Positions 22,856-32,688 of a stretch of DNA of 64,000 nucleotides are shown piece after piece (position 1 is the first letter of the stretch; each line of letters begins with the position of its first letter). A program made the translations under genes and the position numbers. The DNA comes from Immersiella caudata (taxonomy: Eukaryota; Ascomycota; Sordariomycetes; Sordariales; Lasiosphaeriaceae). The stretch lies in the NCBI GenBank assembly GCA_030512335.1, contig JAULSU010000004.1, forward strand, positions 310,001-374,000, given 5' to 3'. The notes beneath the pieces are model-generated. The model was not told the DNA's origin. It was given only the letters and a program-made list of their open reading frames with translations, and made no database searches.

Positions 22856-22901
22856 CAACCTGAGGAACGCACGGTACCTGGGTACTTCCTTCCTCAGGTT
22901 G
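22856..22901. promoter_or_regulatory. 12-bp perfect inverted repeat between the divergent MFS and regulator genes
   Basis: CAACCTGAGGAA at 22856-22867 is repeated inverted as TTCCTCAGGTTG at 22890-22901, with 22 bp between that include two GGTAC steps. It lies in the 313-bp shared upstream region. Zn2Cys6 dimers often bind inverted repeats, although usually CGG triplets, so binding by the neighbouring regulator is only a guess. Confidence 0.5.
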
Positions 22902-23073
22902 CACAGCAGGGATCGCGTTTCCTACCAAAAAGGGCTTAGCGCGATTCGGACAAGACCCCGCATGCACTCTGTATAAGTGATCCAGCAACATTCGCTGCCC
23001 CACTCCGAACCTCTTCGACTTGACAACTCGGCCTCGGGGCTCGAGAATGTGCCTCGCGCTGCCTTCCAAAACG

Positions 23074-24903
23074 ATGTCTACAGAGCCCACCCCAGGGGAA
23101 ACTGCGCCCACCGGACCCGAGGCGAAGATGCCCCCACTCCGACACGTCCCCCGCTCCAAAGGCTGCATAACTTGCACGACACGCAAGACGCGTTGCGGTT
23201 TGTCTCCACCCAATTCATCTAATTCAATGCAGCTGGTAACTTCGTGTTTTTTTTCCAGACGGCAGACGGCCAACATGCCAGGCATGCGAACGCCGTAAAC
23301 AGGTCTGTCGTGGCTACCGCCGAGGCGATTTTGTCTTCATGAACGAAGGATGGATACCGCCGGGCACCGCATCTGCTCCCTCCACAGCCCCACCAGAGCG
23401 ACCAGCGTCGTCCATCAAGTCGAGCTCGGCCGAGGATGTACTGCTGCCTTTTTCCCGGCCCCTTCAGTCTGATCCTCGCCCTCTCTACGCTTCCTTTTTT
23501 CTGTCCCAATTCGACGCACGCAAGTACCCGCCCGAGGCCCTCGTCATAGTCAACAGCTCCCAGCGCTACTTCGGCCTTTTGCTTGGCCCGTCCCCGTTCG
23601 GCGATGGCAGCAATCCCTTACCGTACGCTGCAGAGGCACTCGCCATGAATCACTTTGGCAAACTGAACGCCGCACCTCGTCTCATCCGCGAAAGTATCGC
23701 GCCATACGTAAAAGCCCTGCAGTCCATGTCATCCAGGTTGGCTCACATTCAGCACGCCGGTATCGACTGCATCGACGAGGAGGAGGTCATGCAGCTCATG
23801 TTCTCATGTCTGTATTTGGCATTTTGGGAGGTAGGTTTATAGCTTGTCTCGACTTTTTCTTTCGCTCATTCATTCCCCGAAGCTTGCAATGAACCCCCAA
23901 GGAACAATCTGGCAGAAACATGTCAGAGGCTTGGCGAATATCCTTCAGTGGCGAGGGCCCCAGGGCTTCCAATCTCCACAGAGCCTTCAAATCATAACAC
24001 TCGTTCGTCTCTTCATTGTGAGTCCTCCATACATGTGCCTGCGTCCGCAATTACGTGCCGAGTTTCTGACCTACGGTCCAGCTCCTCGAATCCGTCTCAT
24101 CCAAACACTCAACTTTCCTCTCGGAACAAAAATGGCACCGTTTCCGAGCCCTCCATCCCAGTCTTCCACCCGAGACCAGCTGGTCAAACTCAGACCCGCC
24201 AATGGGCCCAAAACACTACCTCGACTTCATCCTCGACCACCTCATCACCATCTCCAACCTCACCGCCGAGTTCTCCGACGGATTAACAAAGTCCCCCAAC
24301 TTATTCTCACTCCAACGAATGAAAAAGCAAGGCGAGACTGTCCTCCGGCGCCTAGAGCCCGTCCTGGGCTACATGATGGCCAACATCGGCGGGGACATTG
24401 GCCAAAGGCAAGGAGCCTCTGAAGCACCAGCGAGGGGTCCACTTTGGGGGAGGCCACTTGAGTACAACCTCGCCAGTCTCTGCCGCACAGCAGCCGTAAC
24501 GCTTCGCCTTTTAATCTACGACGTCATCAGGGAGCAGCAACAGCTTGTCAACCCCCCTGGGCTGCTACTCATTAAGCCTCAGGGCCAAGCCGACTCAAAC
24601 GGTCACGCCAGCTGTCACGGACTAGAATTAGCAGAGCACCGCGCCGCGCTCATGGCCCACGTGGAAGCCATCGTCAACATGATTCCCTACAGCTCCCACG
24701 GCAACATCTTCGGGGTCGCCCCATTGTGTTTTGTGCCTGCCTTTCGCATAGCCAAGGTTGTGCTATCCCGGGAGCGCACAGCCCTTTGTGCCGAGGGTGA
24801 GAGGCAAGATGAGGTGGAGAAATGTCTCGCCACGGAGTGCGTGATTCAGCAACATTTGAATTTTGTGGCAAGCAAGAAGATCCCAGTCAAGATCGACGTC
24901 TAA
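23074..24903 (+). CDS. Zn2Cys6 transcription factor with fungal-specific domain
   Basis: Four exons: 23074-23197, 23259-23830, 23883-24017 and 24082-24903, closing to 550 aa (an in-frame ATG at 23047 is an alternative start). The binuclear zinc cluster is split by the first intron: Cys31, Cys34, Cys41, then Cys48, Cys51, Cys58 (GCITCTTRKTRC / DGRRPTCQACERRKQVC), spacing C-x2-C-x6-C-x6-C-x2-C-x6-C. The rest is helical, with RGLANILQWRGPQGF, the type seen in the fungal transcription factor II group (PF11951). It is divergent from the MFS exporter and probably controls it and/or itself. Confidence 0.9.
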
Positions 24904-24955
24904 TATATCCAAGTTCGTCGTCAGTAGCCTGAGAGGGCGACGCCTAGTGAGTTAC

Positions 24956-26032
24956 CTAGTCCAAAGAAAACATCTCTACCTCCCCCACCGCATTCGCAAA
25001 AGGCCTGCCCTCTCCAAACATGATGCCATGGACATAACACTCCCCAATTAATTCGTAGGAGCTCACAGACGAGTTCCGGCGTTGCCTTAGCAAAAAAGGC
25101 ACTCTCCCGCCCGGAAACACGCAAATCGCATCGCCTGGTCTAGCAGCATCCGGCACGACACCGAGATAGCCCCTCTCAGTAACGGCAAAGTGAGGTGATG
25201 GGAAGCGCCTAGCAAACTCGACAGCCGTCTCCCAGTACTTGGTGTAGGTGACACGTATGGCGTGCGGTAGGGACGCGTACGCGCCCACGTCTGCGTCGAG
25301 ATGGACGGAGGAGATGACCGTCTTCAAATCGGCTTCCCAGCCCGTTGTCATGGTCGTTGTCGTGTTTATTTCATCAGCATCCGCCGTGCCGTCGGCGCCG
25401 TCTGCGAGCATTGTCGCAGCGTCCTGCAGCGATGGCACACGGTCTCGGTTCGCCCGGACGCCGCCGAAGCTCGCGTTGTCGTGCGGGCCCGCTGCGGCGC
25501 CTATGGGCAGCTTGATCATGACATCCTCCATCGCCTCGCCGGTGGGGTAACTCTGCTGCTCATGATTGGCCAGATCCAGCATGGTGCTCTGCATATCGCG
25601 GACCAGCGCAAGGGGCAGATGGCCGGAGTTGGACACGGCGGTGGGTAGCGTCGAGCTTGCGACGCGACGGATCCGGTCCATCACTCGGCCTGGCACCTGG
25701 AGCGCAGGCCGCGGCCCGTTGCCCGTCCGAGCCGCCCCCCATCGTTCTGGGCGCTGCGACGGCGTGTCGGCGGCCTGGAAGAACGAGGGGGGGTTCCCTT
25801 GCCCGTTCCTGGCTCTCCACGTGGAGATGGTCTGCGGTGCCGTGGCATGTCGTCCGTCGGCGGTCCAGTCGGGAATCCAAGAGCAGAACGGGTACCCCTT
25901 GCCGGCGCCGGACCGATAGAGGAGGTCCAAAGCCTCTCCTTGGTCCACGAAGCCCCGAGCGAACTGGCGAAAAGCTTGACGCGTCCGGCGTAACGGTTGA
26001 TCCCGTATCCTCCTGGGCTTGCCGAGGGCCAC
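24956..26032 (-). CDS. HET-type protein, C-terminal region only (truncated or degraded)
   Basis: The frame starts with a Met at 26032 and runs 358 codons. It has the features found downstream of HET domains: FARGFVDQGEALDLLYRSG, then PFCSWIPDWT with TISTWRA, and at the end the conserved RRFPSPHFAVTERGYLGVVP, GDAICVFPGGRVPFLLR and YELIGECYVHGIMFGE. The N-terminal HET core itself (CINQ, RVWVLQE) is not present upstream; the sequence beyond 26032 is in other frames and unrecognisable. So this is a headless HET protein, either a remnant or a gene with an undetected 5' part. It lies directly after the regulator, tail to tail. Confidence 0.6.
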   Translation of the reverse strand: MALGKPRRIRDQPLRRTRQAFRQFARGFVDQGEALDLLYRSGAGKGYPFCSWIPDWTADGRHATAPQTISTWRARNGQGNPPSFFQAADTPSQRPERWGAARTGNGPRPALQVPGRVMDRIRRVASSTLPTAVSNSGHLPLALVRDMQSTMLDLANHEQQSYPTGEAMEDVMIKLPIGAAAGPHDNASFGGVRANRDRVPSLQDAATMLADGADGTADADEINTTTTMTTGWEADLKTVISSVHLDADVGAYASLPHAIRVTYTKYWETAVEFARRFPSPHFAVTERGYLGVVPDAARPGDAICVFPGGRVPFLLRQRRNSSVSSYELIGECYVHGIMFGEGRPFANAVGEVEMFSLD

Positions 26033-26796
26033 CGAGTCCAGGCGCCCCGTAGCTCAGCCCGCCAGACTCGGAACTCGAAACAGTTGGTTTCGCATCTTCC
26101 CAAGGACTATCAAAGTCGTCACCGACCAGCACTTCCACAAATCGGTCCCAAACGGAAGCGAAAGTCATATCGACCCCGACCGATCAACAGCTCTTCCTAC
26201 CTCCGTCGAGAGTTTCAAAGAGTCGGGAACAGAGAATCTAGCAAGGCATGCGTTCGCTGGTATAACATGGAGGGACTACAATGCGGGCAGTGCAAAGATC
26301 ATTCCAGCTTGTGACGAATCCCGCCCTAAGTATGCTCTCTGACCTGAGATCCTTGTTTGGTGGCCCAAACTTCCAGGGTTCCTGACAAATCCTGCATCAG
26401 CTTCAACGTCCTTGATTGAATCAGAAGCTCTGCCAAGATTTAACGGCATCCAACCCGCCTGGCCATCGTGAGCTCCACACGCGGCCGGGGTCCCGTCCGA
26501 TTGTTGCTCGGTAGCTGTATGTCCCATCGCGTGGCCGGCTGCGATTGGTTGCCCCTGAGGTCCTTGTGCAGCAAGCGACAGTTGCCCTTCAACCCACTGC
26601 AAACCCTCAAGCAGGACGCCAAGGAAACACCTAGGATTACGTACTCACAAGCACCAGCAAACAGCCCCAAGGCGCCAAAAATTCTTCTATGTCCAAAGGC
26701 TATGCAAAAAGTATTTACACAAGAACTGAATCTATCAGGGGCAGGTTTACCCGACGGATAAACGCCGCCCCTTTTCAACCCCGGTTGCTCTCAGAT
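26033..26796. other. Intergenic region
   Basis: No supported gene; it could include decayed HET N-terminal sequence near its left end. Confidence 0.4.
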
Positions 26797-27562
26797 TTAG
26801 CAGGTGAAGACGCTGGGTCCGGGGACGGAGTAGCTGGTGACGACGGGCCAGTAGAGGTTGATCTTGACACCGGGGTGGGAGCCCTGAGGGTATTGTTAGC
26901 GAAGAGCTTCGACAGGAGGTGGAGGGGGCTCTTACAGAGTAAGCACCGGGGAAGCTGATGGTGGAGGGAGTCTTGGCGCCGGTGCCGCCGACAATGTTGA
27001 GCTGGGCGCACTCCATGTAGAACTGAGCCCCGGGGTAGTTGCCGGCGCCGTGCAGGGCAATCATCTCAGCACGCAGCAGGTACTGGCCAGGGGCGATGCA
27101 CTGAGGGATCTTGATGGTGTGGCGGCCCTTGCCGTTGATGACCTTCTCAGTGCCCCAAACGCCGTTGTTGAAGCCGTCCTCCTGGATCTTGAACCAGCCG
27201 CCGCCGACGCCCGAGTCCGAGGTGGCATCGTTGACCTTCTTGAGGTAGGCGATGGTGGGGCCCTTGTGGCTGCTGTCCATGACATCGTTGGGGGCAGTGC
27301 CGGTGGTGGAGAGCATGTACTTCCAGATGGCCGTCACCTCTTGGCCGGCCTGGACGGTGATGACCTTGGAGGTGGGGCTGATGCTGTTGGGGGCACCGTT
27401 GCAGGCGATCGAGTTGGACGAGACATCCTCGATGGGACCGTTGTACTGGGGAACACGGACACCACCACCGACGCCATGGTTGACACCGCCAACCTCGAGG
27501 GCGGCAAAGATGGTGTGGGCGCTGGCCGCGCTGGCGAGGGCGAGAGGAGCGAGCAGCTTCAT
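26797..27562 (-). CDS. AA9 lytic polysaccharide monooxygenase (third copy), minimal single-domain type
   Basis: Two exons: 27562-26936 and 26883-26797 (GTAAGAG donor, CCCTCAG acceptor), 237 aa. The signal peptide MKLLAPLALASAASA leaves His16 at the N-terminus. The second copper ligand is His99 (SSHKGPTIAYLKKV) and the axial Tyr is Tyr182 (AQFYMECAQLNIVGG). LLRAEMIALHGAG matches the family. The protein ends GSHPGVKINLYWPVVTSY, the usual C-terminal strand, with no extension or CBM1. Codons are strongly C-ending throughout, the sign of a highly expressed gene. A TATAAAG box lies 109 nt upstream. Secreted; oxidative cellulose cleavage by family. Confidence 0.95.
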
Positions 27563-27670
27563 GGTGATGGTTGAGTGTTGGGTGAGATGGACTCGGGTGT
27601 TTGTCTTGACTCTTGAGATGAAAGCTGATGCTGTCTAGAACCTGTCGTCCAAGAACCAGCTGCCGTCGCC

Positions 27671-27677
27671 CTTTATA
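27671..27677 (-). promoter_or_regulatory. TATA box of the AA9 gene at 27562
   Basis: TATAAAG on the minus strand, 109 nt upstream of the ATG. GTGGGG (27681-27686) next to it fits the SYGGRG consensus of the carbon repressor CreA/CRE1. Confidence 0.55.
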
Positions 27678-27682
27678 TTCGT

Positions 27683-28238
27683 GGGGGATGGGGGCAGAGA
27701 TCGCAGAGCAGTCAAGGGCTTGGGGATCGGCTTGGCTCCCCGGATGACGACGTGTTGCCGTGGGTCTGGGGTGCATTGCGGCGCCCGGGCCATGGCAAGC
27801 CGGCGAACGACCGAATGGAAGAAGGTCGAATCTCGAATCTGGTTGCAGTGTCTTGTCGACTAGTCCCGTTTGGTACGATCACGGGTGGTCGCGTGGGGTC
27901 CGGAGTAACAGCCGGAGGTTGACGGTCCGGGGTTTATAGTGGCCGCTAGTCAGTAAGGCTGCCGACATCGCCGTGGGTGGGCACGAGGCGGGCGAGCCAA
28001 GAATCTGGGCTCTTAATCTCGCCTGGGCGTGCTCTACCACAAAAACTCGTCATTTTGCAGAGCGCGCTTCCCGGTTTCAGAAGGTCGATGCCCTTCGGTC
28101 CTGGTGATTTCCCGTGCTCGCAATACCGGAGAAAGCCACCCGTCTGTCCCGTCCAGTGCCGCTCTCGTCTCCGCATCTGTAATGCGAGCTGCCTCGGTCG
28201 CGATATTATTCTAGCCGCCCCCATTCTTGCGCACCATC
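27683..28238. other. Intergenic region
   Basis: Upstream region of the AA9 gene and 3' region of the DUF3433 gene. GTGGGG-type CreA/CRE1 candidates recur (for example near 27892). No gene seen. Confidence 0.4.
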
Positions 28239-30206
28239 CTATGTGCCGGCGCCACCTTTCCACTCGAGCCCCTGCGCGTGCAGGCACCTCCTCGCTCCAT
28301 CAACCTCGACGTGAAAGAGGGCCGTCTTTACCGTCCACTGCTTCTTGGCGGCCTCCGTGAACTCTCGCTTGGGGTTCGGTTCGTAGACGCCCGCCGCAAC
28401 CTGGTGGAGGTCGCTGCATCCGTGCAAAAGACCGTGGCAATCGAGCAGGTTGGCAGGCAGCTGACAGTGCGAGTTTCGCATCTCGCGACTCGCCATTGAC
28501 GCCCCGATCGAAAGGGCGAACAACACGAAGAGTAAAACCAGGATCAGCACTGCCACCGGGAAGAAGACGAAGAGCTTTTCGACGTCGATGTCAGTCGTCA
28601 CTGTGCGGAGGTTCTCTTTTGTTCCCAAGGGCCACTTGCTCTCGTCAAGCGCCACGGTGGAGAGCGACGCCAAGATGACCGACTTGAATACGACCTGCGC
28701 TGATTCGATGAGACCGGCACGCAATTCATTTTCCGTGTCGACGTCGTTTTCCGACCACGGCTTGGCAGGATCCCGCTGCGTGATATCGAATCTTCCCAGC
28801 ACAAGGTTGCCGAAGGCCGTTGTCTGAACGCGGGCCCGACTTCCCGCTGCAGAAGCGCTCGTGCTCGCAGTTGTCAGGATGGCCTTCTCGAACCCAGCCT
28901 GCGGAGACCAATGATTGGTGAACGATATGTTGCTGAAGGAGTTAATCTGCAGCTCCGAGCCGGCCGTTGAGATCGACAGGGATCCGACCCCTATCTGGTA
29001 TCCTGGACGGCAGCTCAACACCCTGGTACTGAGTGCTAGGGGGCTGCTGGAACCGGATGTTGCCGCCGGCCAGGCCATGACGAAAAACACCGGCGGCCGA
29101 ACACCCTCCTTTTGGCCTTCGGGGCACTGATACACGGCACTCCCAAAATAGAGATCGAACTTGCCGTCGTCGACCTGGAGATCCAGCTTGATCAGACATC
29201 CCCCGTCAGCCCCGTTCAGACTGACAGTCCTGCCGCCGGGCGTCGCAATTGTCTCGTTCGTCGTCACGTTTGTCGCCCTTCCTGCCTCGGATATCCGGTA
29301 CTTGTCGGCCTCGATAAACCGGCACTCATCGAGCTCAGCCGTATACCCCGTCACTTGCTGAATGGTAACGGTGCTGTTCTCCGGCCACGCCCTTCCTGCG
29401 GCTGAGAAGGTTGGGAAGACATAGTCCTTCGTCATCCATCGCGCAAACTCGCCTCCCCTGCCGCCGTACACCTCTCTCGCCGATGCAACCTCCATCGCCC
29501 GGCCGTAATCCGCCTCAGCGCTCAGCCGAGCCGGACTGAACCCCGATACCTGTCGCGCTCCGTTCTCGTGCACCTCTGCAATTCTCCTCAACCGTGTGTA
29601 GAACAGATGCGAAGACAGCGGGACAACCACTGTGGCGTACACCAACGTTGCAATGGTCAGCATTGCTACCAACCAATGCCCTCTTCTCAGCGCCCTTGGT
29701 ACCACCCACAGCCGAGACTCTGTCCGGTAGTCCACCAGCACTGCCGAGCGATCTCCTCTCACCGGACCGCGGTAGAGTTCGAGGAAAGGCGTCAGCTCGA
29801 TAACATCCTTGAAGACCCATCCCACCAGGAACCCCAAGAGCGAGAAGACGAGCGTCGGTAGAGCCGTCCATAGTAGCGATAACCCCGAGAAAGGGCCGTC
29901 GTTCGTGGAGCGGAGATATGTCCATCGGCGGATGATCAGCACGCCGTCATTGGCTTCCGAATAAATCGTGAAGGTGAGAACAGCAGCAAAGAAGCAGGTG
30001 ATGGCGATGATCAGAAAATTAGACAGGAAGAAGAGGTAGGATGATCCCGAGATCAAACCCTTCGGAGATGGCGGGTTGAAGATGGGTATTGGCGATGAGA
30101 TGAGTTGTGACGTGGATTTTGCGAGGTTCTTTTCCGGTCGCGACGAAGCAAAGCTGTTGGCGGGGTTCAGGCTGCCCAAGCGGATGCTCTCTGTCGCGTC
30201 GGCCAT
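28239..30206 (-). CDS. DUF3433-type fungal membrane protein
   Basis: A single exon of 655 aa. After a Ser/Pro-rich N-terminal tail come hydrophobic segments (YLFFLSNFLIIAITCFFAAV; LLWTALPTLVFSLLGFLVGW), then the family-typical DVIELTPFLELYRGP, a third segment (HWLVAMLTIATLVYATVVV), a large extracytoplasmic region with N-glycosylation sites, and a last helix (LFVFFPVAVLILVLLFVLFAL). This is the layout of fungal DUF3433 (PF11915) proteins, of unknown function. Many relatives carry two such units and are longer. Divergent from the surface protein at 30573. Confidence 0.75.
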   Translation of the reverse strand: MADATESIRLGSLNPANSFASSRPEKNLAKSTSQLISSPIPIFNPPSPKGLISGSSYLFFLSNFLIIAITCFFAAVLTFTIYSEANDGVLIIRRWTYLRSTNDGPFSGLSLLWTALPTLVFSLLGFLVGWVFKDVIELTPFLELYRGPVRGDRSAVLVDYRTESRLWVVPRALRRGHWLVAMLTIATLVYATVVVPLSSHLFYTRLRRIAEVHENGARQVSGFSPARLSAEADYGRAMEVASAREVYGGRGGEFARWMTKDYVFPTFSAAGRAWPENSTVTIQQVTGYTAELDECRFIEADKYRISEAGRATNVTTNETIATPGGRTVSLNGADGGCLIKLDLQVDDGKFDLYFGSAVYQCPEGQKEGVRPPVFFVMAWPAATSGSSSPLALSTRVLSCRPGYQIGVGSLSISTAGSELQINSFSNISFTNHWSPQAGFEKAILTTASTSASAAGSRARVQTTAFGNLVLGRFDITQRDPAKPWSENDVDTENELRAGLIESAQVVFKSVILASLSTVALDESKWPLGTKENLRTVTTDIDVEKLFVFFPVAVLILVLLFVLFALSIGASMASREMRNSHCQLPANLLDCHGLLHGCSDLHQVAAGVYEPNPKREFTEAAKKQWTVKTALFHVEVDGARRCLHAQGLEWKGGAGT

Positions 30207-30572
30207 ATTCCGCGTCGCGAGCAGCTGAACATTCCGAGCTGATGTGAGGGTTGATGTCGCGCGGGTGAGATCTCACGTCTGACATCGTCGCGAAAAGGGG
30301 CAAAGCCCTGCGATCGAAGACTCGACGCGTGACATCGCGGCCAGCCGCTCCTCCCAAAGAGCCGGAGGCGCAACCCCACAGGCAAAGACGCTGGTTGGTC
30401 AGGTCGGTTGCGAAATTTCAGGGCCGGCCTATCACAGCCCGGCGAGCGGGGAACGAACTTCAGGACCCTCCCGTGTTTGCGATTGGGAGCTGCTACGCCG
30501 CAATGCCAATTTCCAGGGAACGGAACATTCATGTGAAGACAAACGTTCGAAACTCGGGCCGCGCACCCCGCG

Positions 30573-31614
30573 ATGGGTTCGAACGATATTGCATCGCAAA
30601 CTTTGCGTCTCTTCTCTTTGCGTGCCGATACCACCCCCAATTTTGTCTACAACATGGCATTCCCACGGATCACCCCTCCGCCGCAACTGCCCATTCACGT
30701 TCCCGTTCCTATCCACGGGCTTCACGCGCGAGCATGGGCGCAACCAGAGAATTGCGTCAGCGGCTTCACCAACATCGAGACAGCATGCAGCGCCCTCACA
30801 TCACGTGTCGACACGTGCGCGTCTGTTCTCGCCGCCGATAACCTCAAACCAATGGAGCAGAACCCCCAGTTTGCATCATGTTTCTGCCGCCAAGACTTGT
30901 TCTCCGACATCGTCGTCTGCAAAGGCGTTCACAGGCAATGCATCCTCGACTACGCCTACGATTCGGATTTCGACAAGTACCAATCTCAATGGCTAGAGTT
31001 CTGCGGCTCAGTATCCCCGGGGTTGCAAGTTACGACACCACCTCTACCAACGGTTACGATTCCACCAGCAACAAACACCTGCGAGTATGTCAAGACGGCG
31101 TGTGATCGGTACACTCGATATAAAGCCATCTGCGCGAGCAACTACGCATCGCATTCCATCAACTGCAACTGTCAACCGCAAATCCAGTATGTGGAGAGCA
31201 TATGCACCATTGACGGAGGTGCGCTGTGTGCCACTGCCACGCCAACTGTCAGTGGGAATGGGGAGCTGAGCGACCTCTGGGCCTACAAGTCATGTAAGAC
31301 TTGGTTAGGGATACCCGGTGTAAGTATTGTATCTTGGATACGCTTCAAGTATTCTAACACAATACCAGACCCTTGCACCGGGAGGGTTATCGTACATACG
31401 AGGGACAGCAGCCACTCCAACAGTCACGAATGCTCCGTTTGTGGATTTCCCTCTGACCTACTTCAACGTTCCCACGGATCCGGTGTTCAATGAGTCGGTT
31501 ACGTCGACGAGAATGGCCTCGATCACCCCGGGCAGCTTCGGATCGAGGCATGGCGTCAGGGGTTTGGTTCTTGGTGCAAGTTTATTTTTGGCGGCAGGGA
31601 TACAGCTGCTATGA
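30573..31614 (+). CDS. Cys-rich secreted, GPI-anchored-type protein
   Basis: Exons 30573-31319 and 31369-31614 (GTAAGT donor, ACCAG acceptor) give 330 aa. Many Cys residues occur in two blocks (NCVSGFTNIETACSAL; FASCFCRQD; CEYVKTACDRYTRY; NCNCQPQIQYVESIC). The C-terminus is a hydrophobic tail (VRGLVLGASLFLAAGIQLL) after a small-residue stretch, as in GPI-anchored proteins. A classical signal peptide is not obvious from either Met (30573 or 30654), so the true start may lie in an unrecognised upstream exon. I do not recognise the family; a cell-wall or surface role is inferred. Confidence 0.6.
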
Positions 31615-32038
31615 GACGAAAGCAGAACAAATGGAAGCGGTTCCGACCCGAAGCCCCTACTCCCCCGTCGCAGCGATGAAGGTGCCCTCCAACGGAACTA
31701 ACCCTTCTCTTCAGCCCTGACGACTTCTTCACAGGTCAAGAGCGTGGCCTCAGATGGGTGTCACGAAGGGTTGGGGTTCGAAGCTCGCACAAACCAATCA
31801 ACGGGAGTCACATTGCTTCCAATCAGAGCCTACATGAGGCCACAAGCTCGCCCGGCCTACCCAGCTAACGATCATTGGTGGGCTCAGAGAGAAGGTGGAG
31901 TTCAGAAGCTGCTCGCATGCCCCTTTCTTACGAGTCCCAGGCTCGCCAATGCAACAACGCCGTCCGGACCAGCAAGTCAGTCTGCTCAGCTTCCGCAACG
32001 CTCCAACCTCTGCTTGGCCTTCATACCCGCCGCGATCG
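31615..32038. other. Intergenic region
   Basis: No supported feature; several short overlapping ORFs only. Confidence 0.4.
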
Positions 32039-32420
32039 ATGGTGGTCTTCACCTGGTCCAAGCTGTCATGGCGCCGTTTCCTGGGTGTCCTCGTTCTCGT
32101 TGCCTGCCTTTTACCGTCGCTGAGCCTCGGCTCTGGCGTTAGCGAGTGAGCTGCGCTTTGTCCACCTCTTGGTTGTTCGCTCGACCGAGAACTTGCATCC
32201 GGCACCATTGCAGTGACGATTCTCTTCAACGGGATGACGATGACCAGGCCGCACCCGGAGAGAACACCGTAGTCAAGGAGCAATTCTTCCTGTCAGCGCT
32301 TGAATGAGAACCTTCGGATGTCCACCAGGATACTCTTATGCTGGGTGACCAGACAGACATCATTGTTCACAGCAACGTGTCCGTTGAGGCCGTTGCGGAG
32401 CCGCCAGTAAGGGTGCTCAT
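32039..32420 (+). pseudogene. Possible short signal-anchor protein, interrupted by TGA
   Basis: ATG at 32039 opens a strong hydrophobic segment after a basic start (FLGVLVLVACLLPSLSLGSG). A GTGAGC donor at 32146 and CATTGCAG acceptor ending at 32213 join in phase to an acidic stretch (SDDDSLQRDDDDQAAPGEN). The frame meets TGA at 32305-32307 but stays open and protein-like afterwards (EPSDVHQDTLMLGDQTDIIV), up to another donor-like GTAAGG near 32409. The layout suggests a type II membrane or secreted protein that is now broken; no family recognised. Confidence 0.35.
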
Positions 32421-32688
32421 ACAGTTGCGGCACTCCCCGAGACCTGGACTGACACCATCGTGTTCATCACCCCAGCATGGCCGAGAATGAGATATTCACA
32501 TGCCACATCTATCCTCCAGGGACGGACTTCAACCGCAAGGATAACCTTGCACGACACCAACAAACTTTCCACGGCACGGACGGAAAGGGGTGAGCAGGCT
32601 GGAGAAGTAGCAAGTTGTATATGCATGCGGTCAAATTATTCACAGAATAGAACCCCCGAATCAACTTTTCCTCTCGCCCACTTTCACC

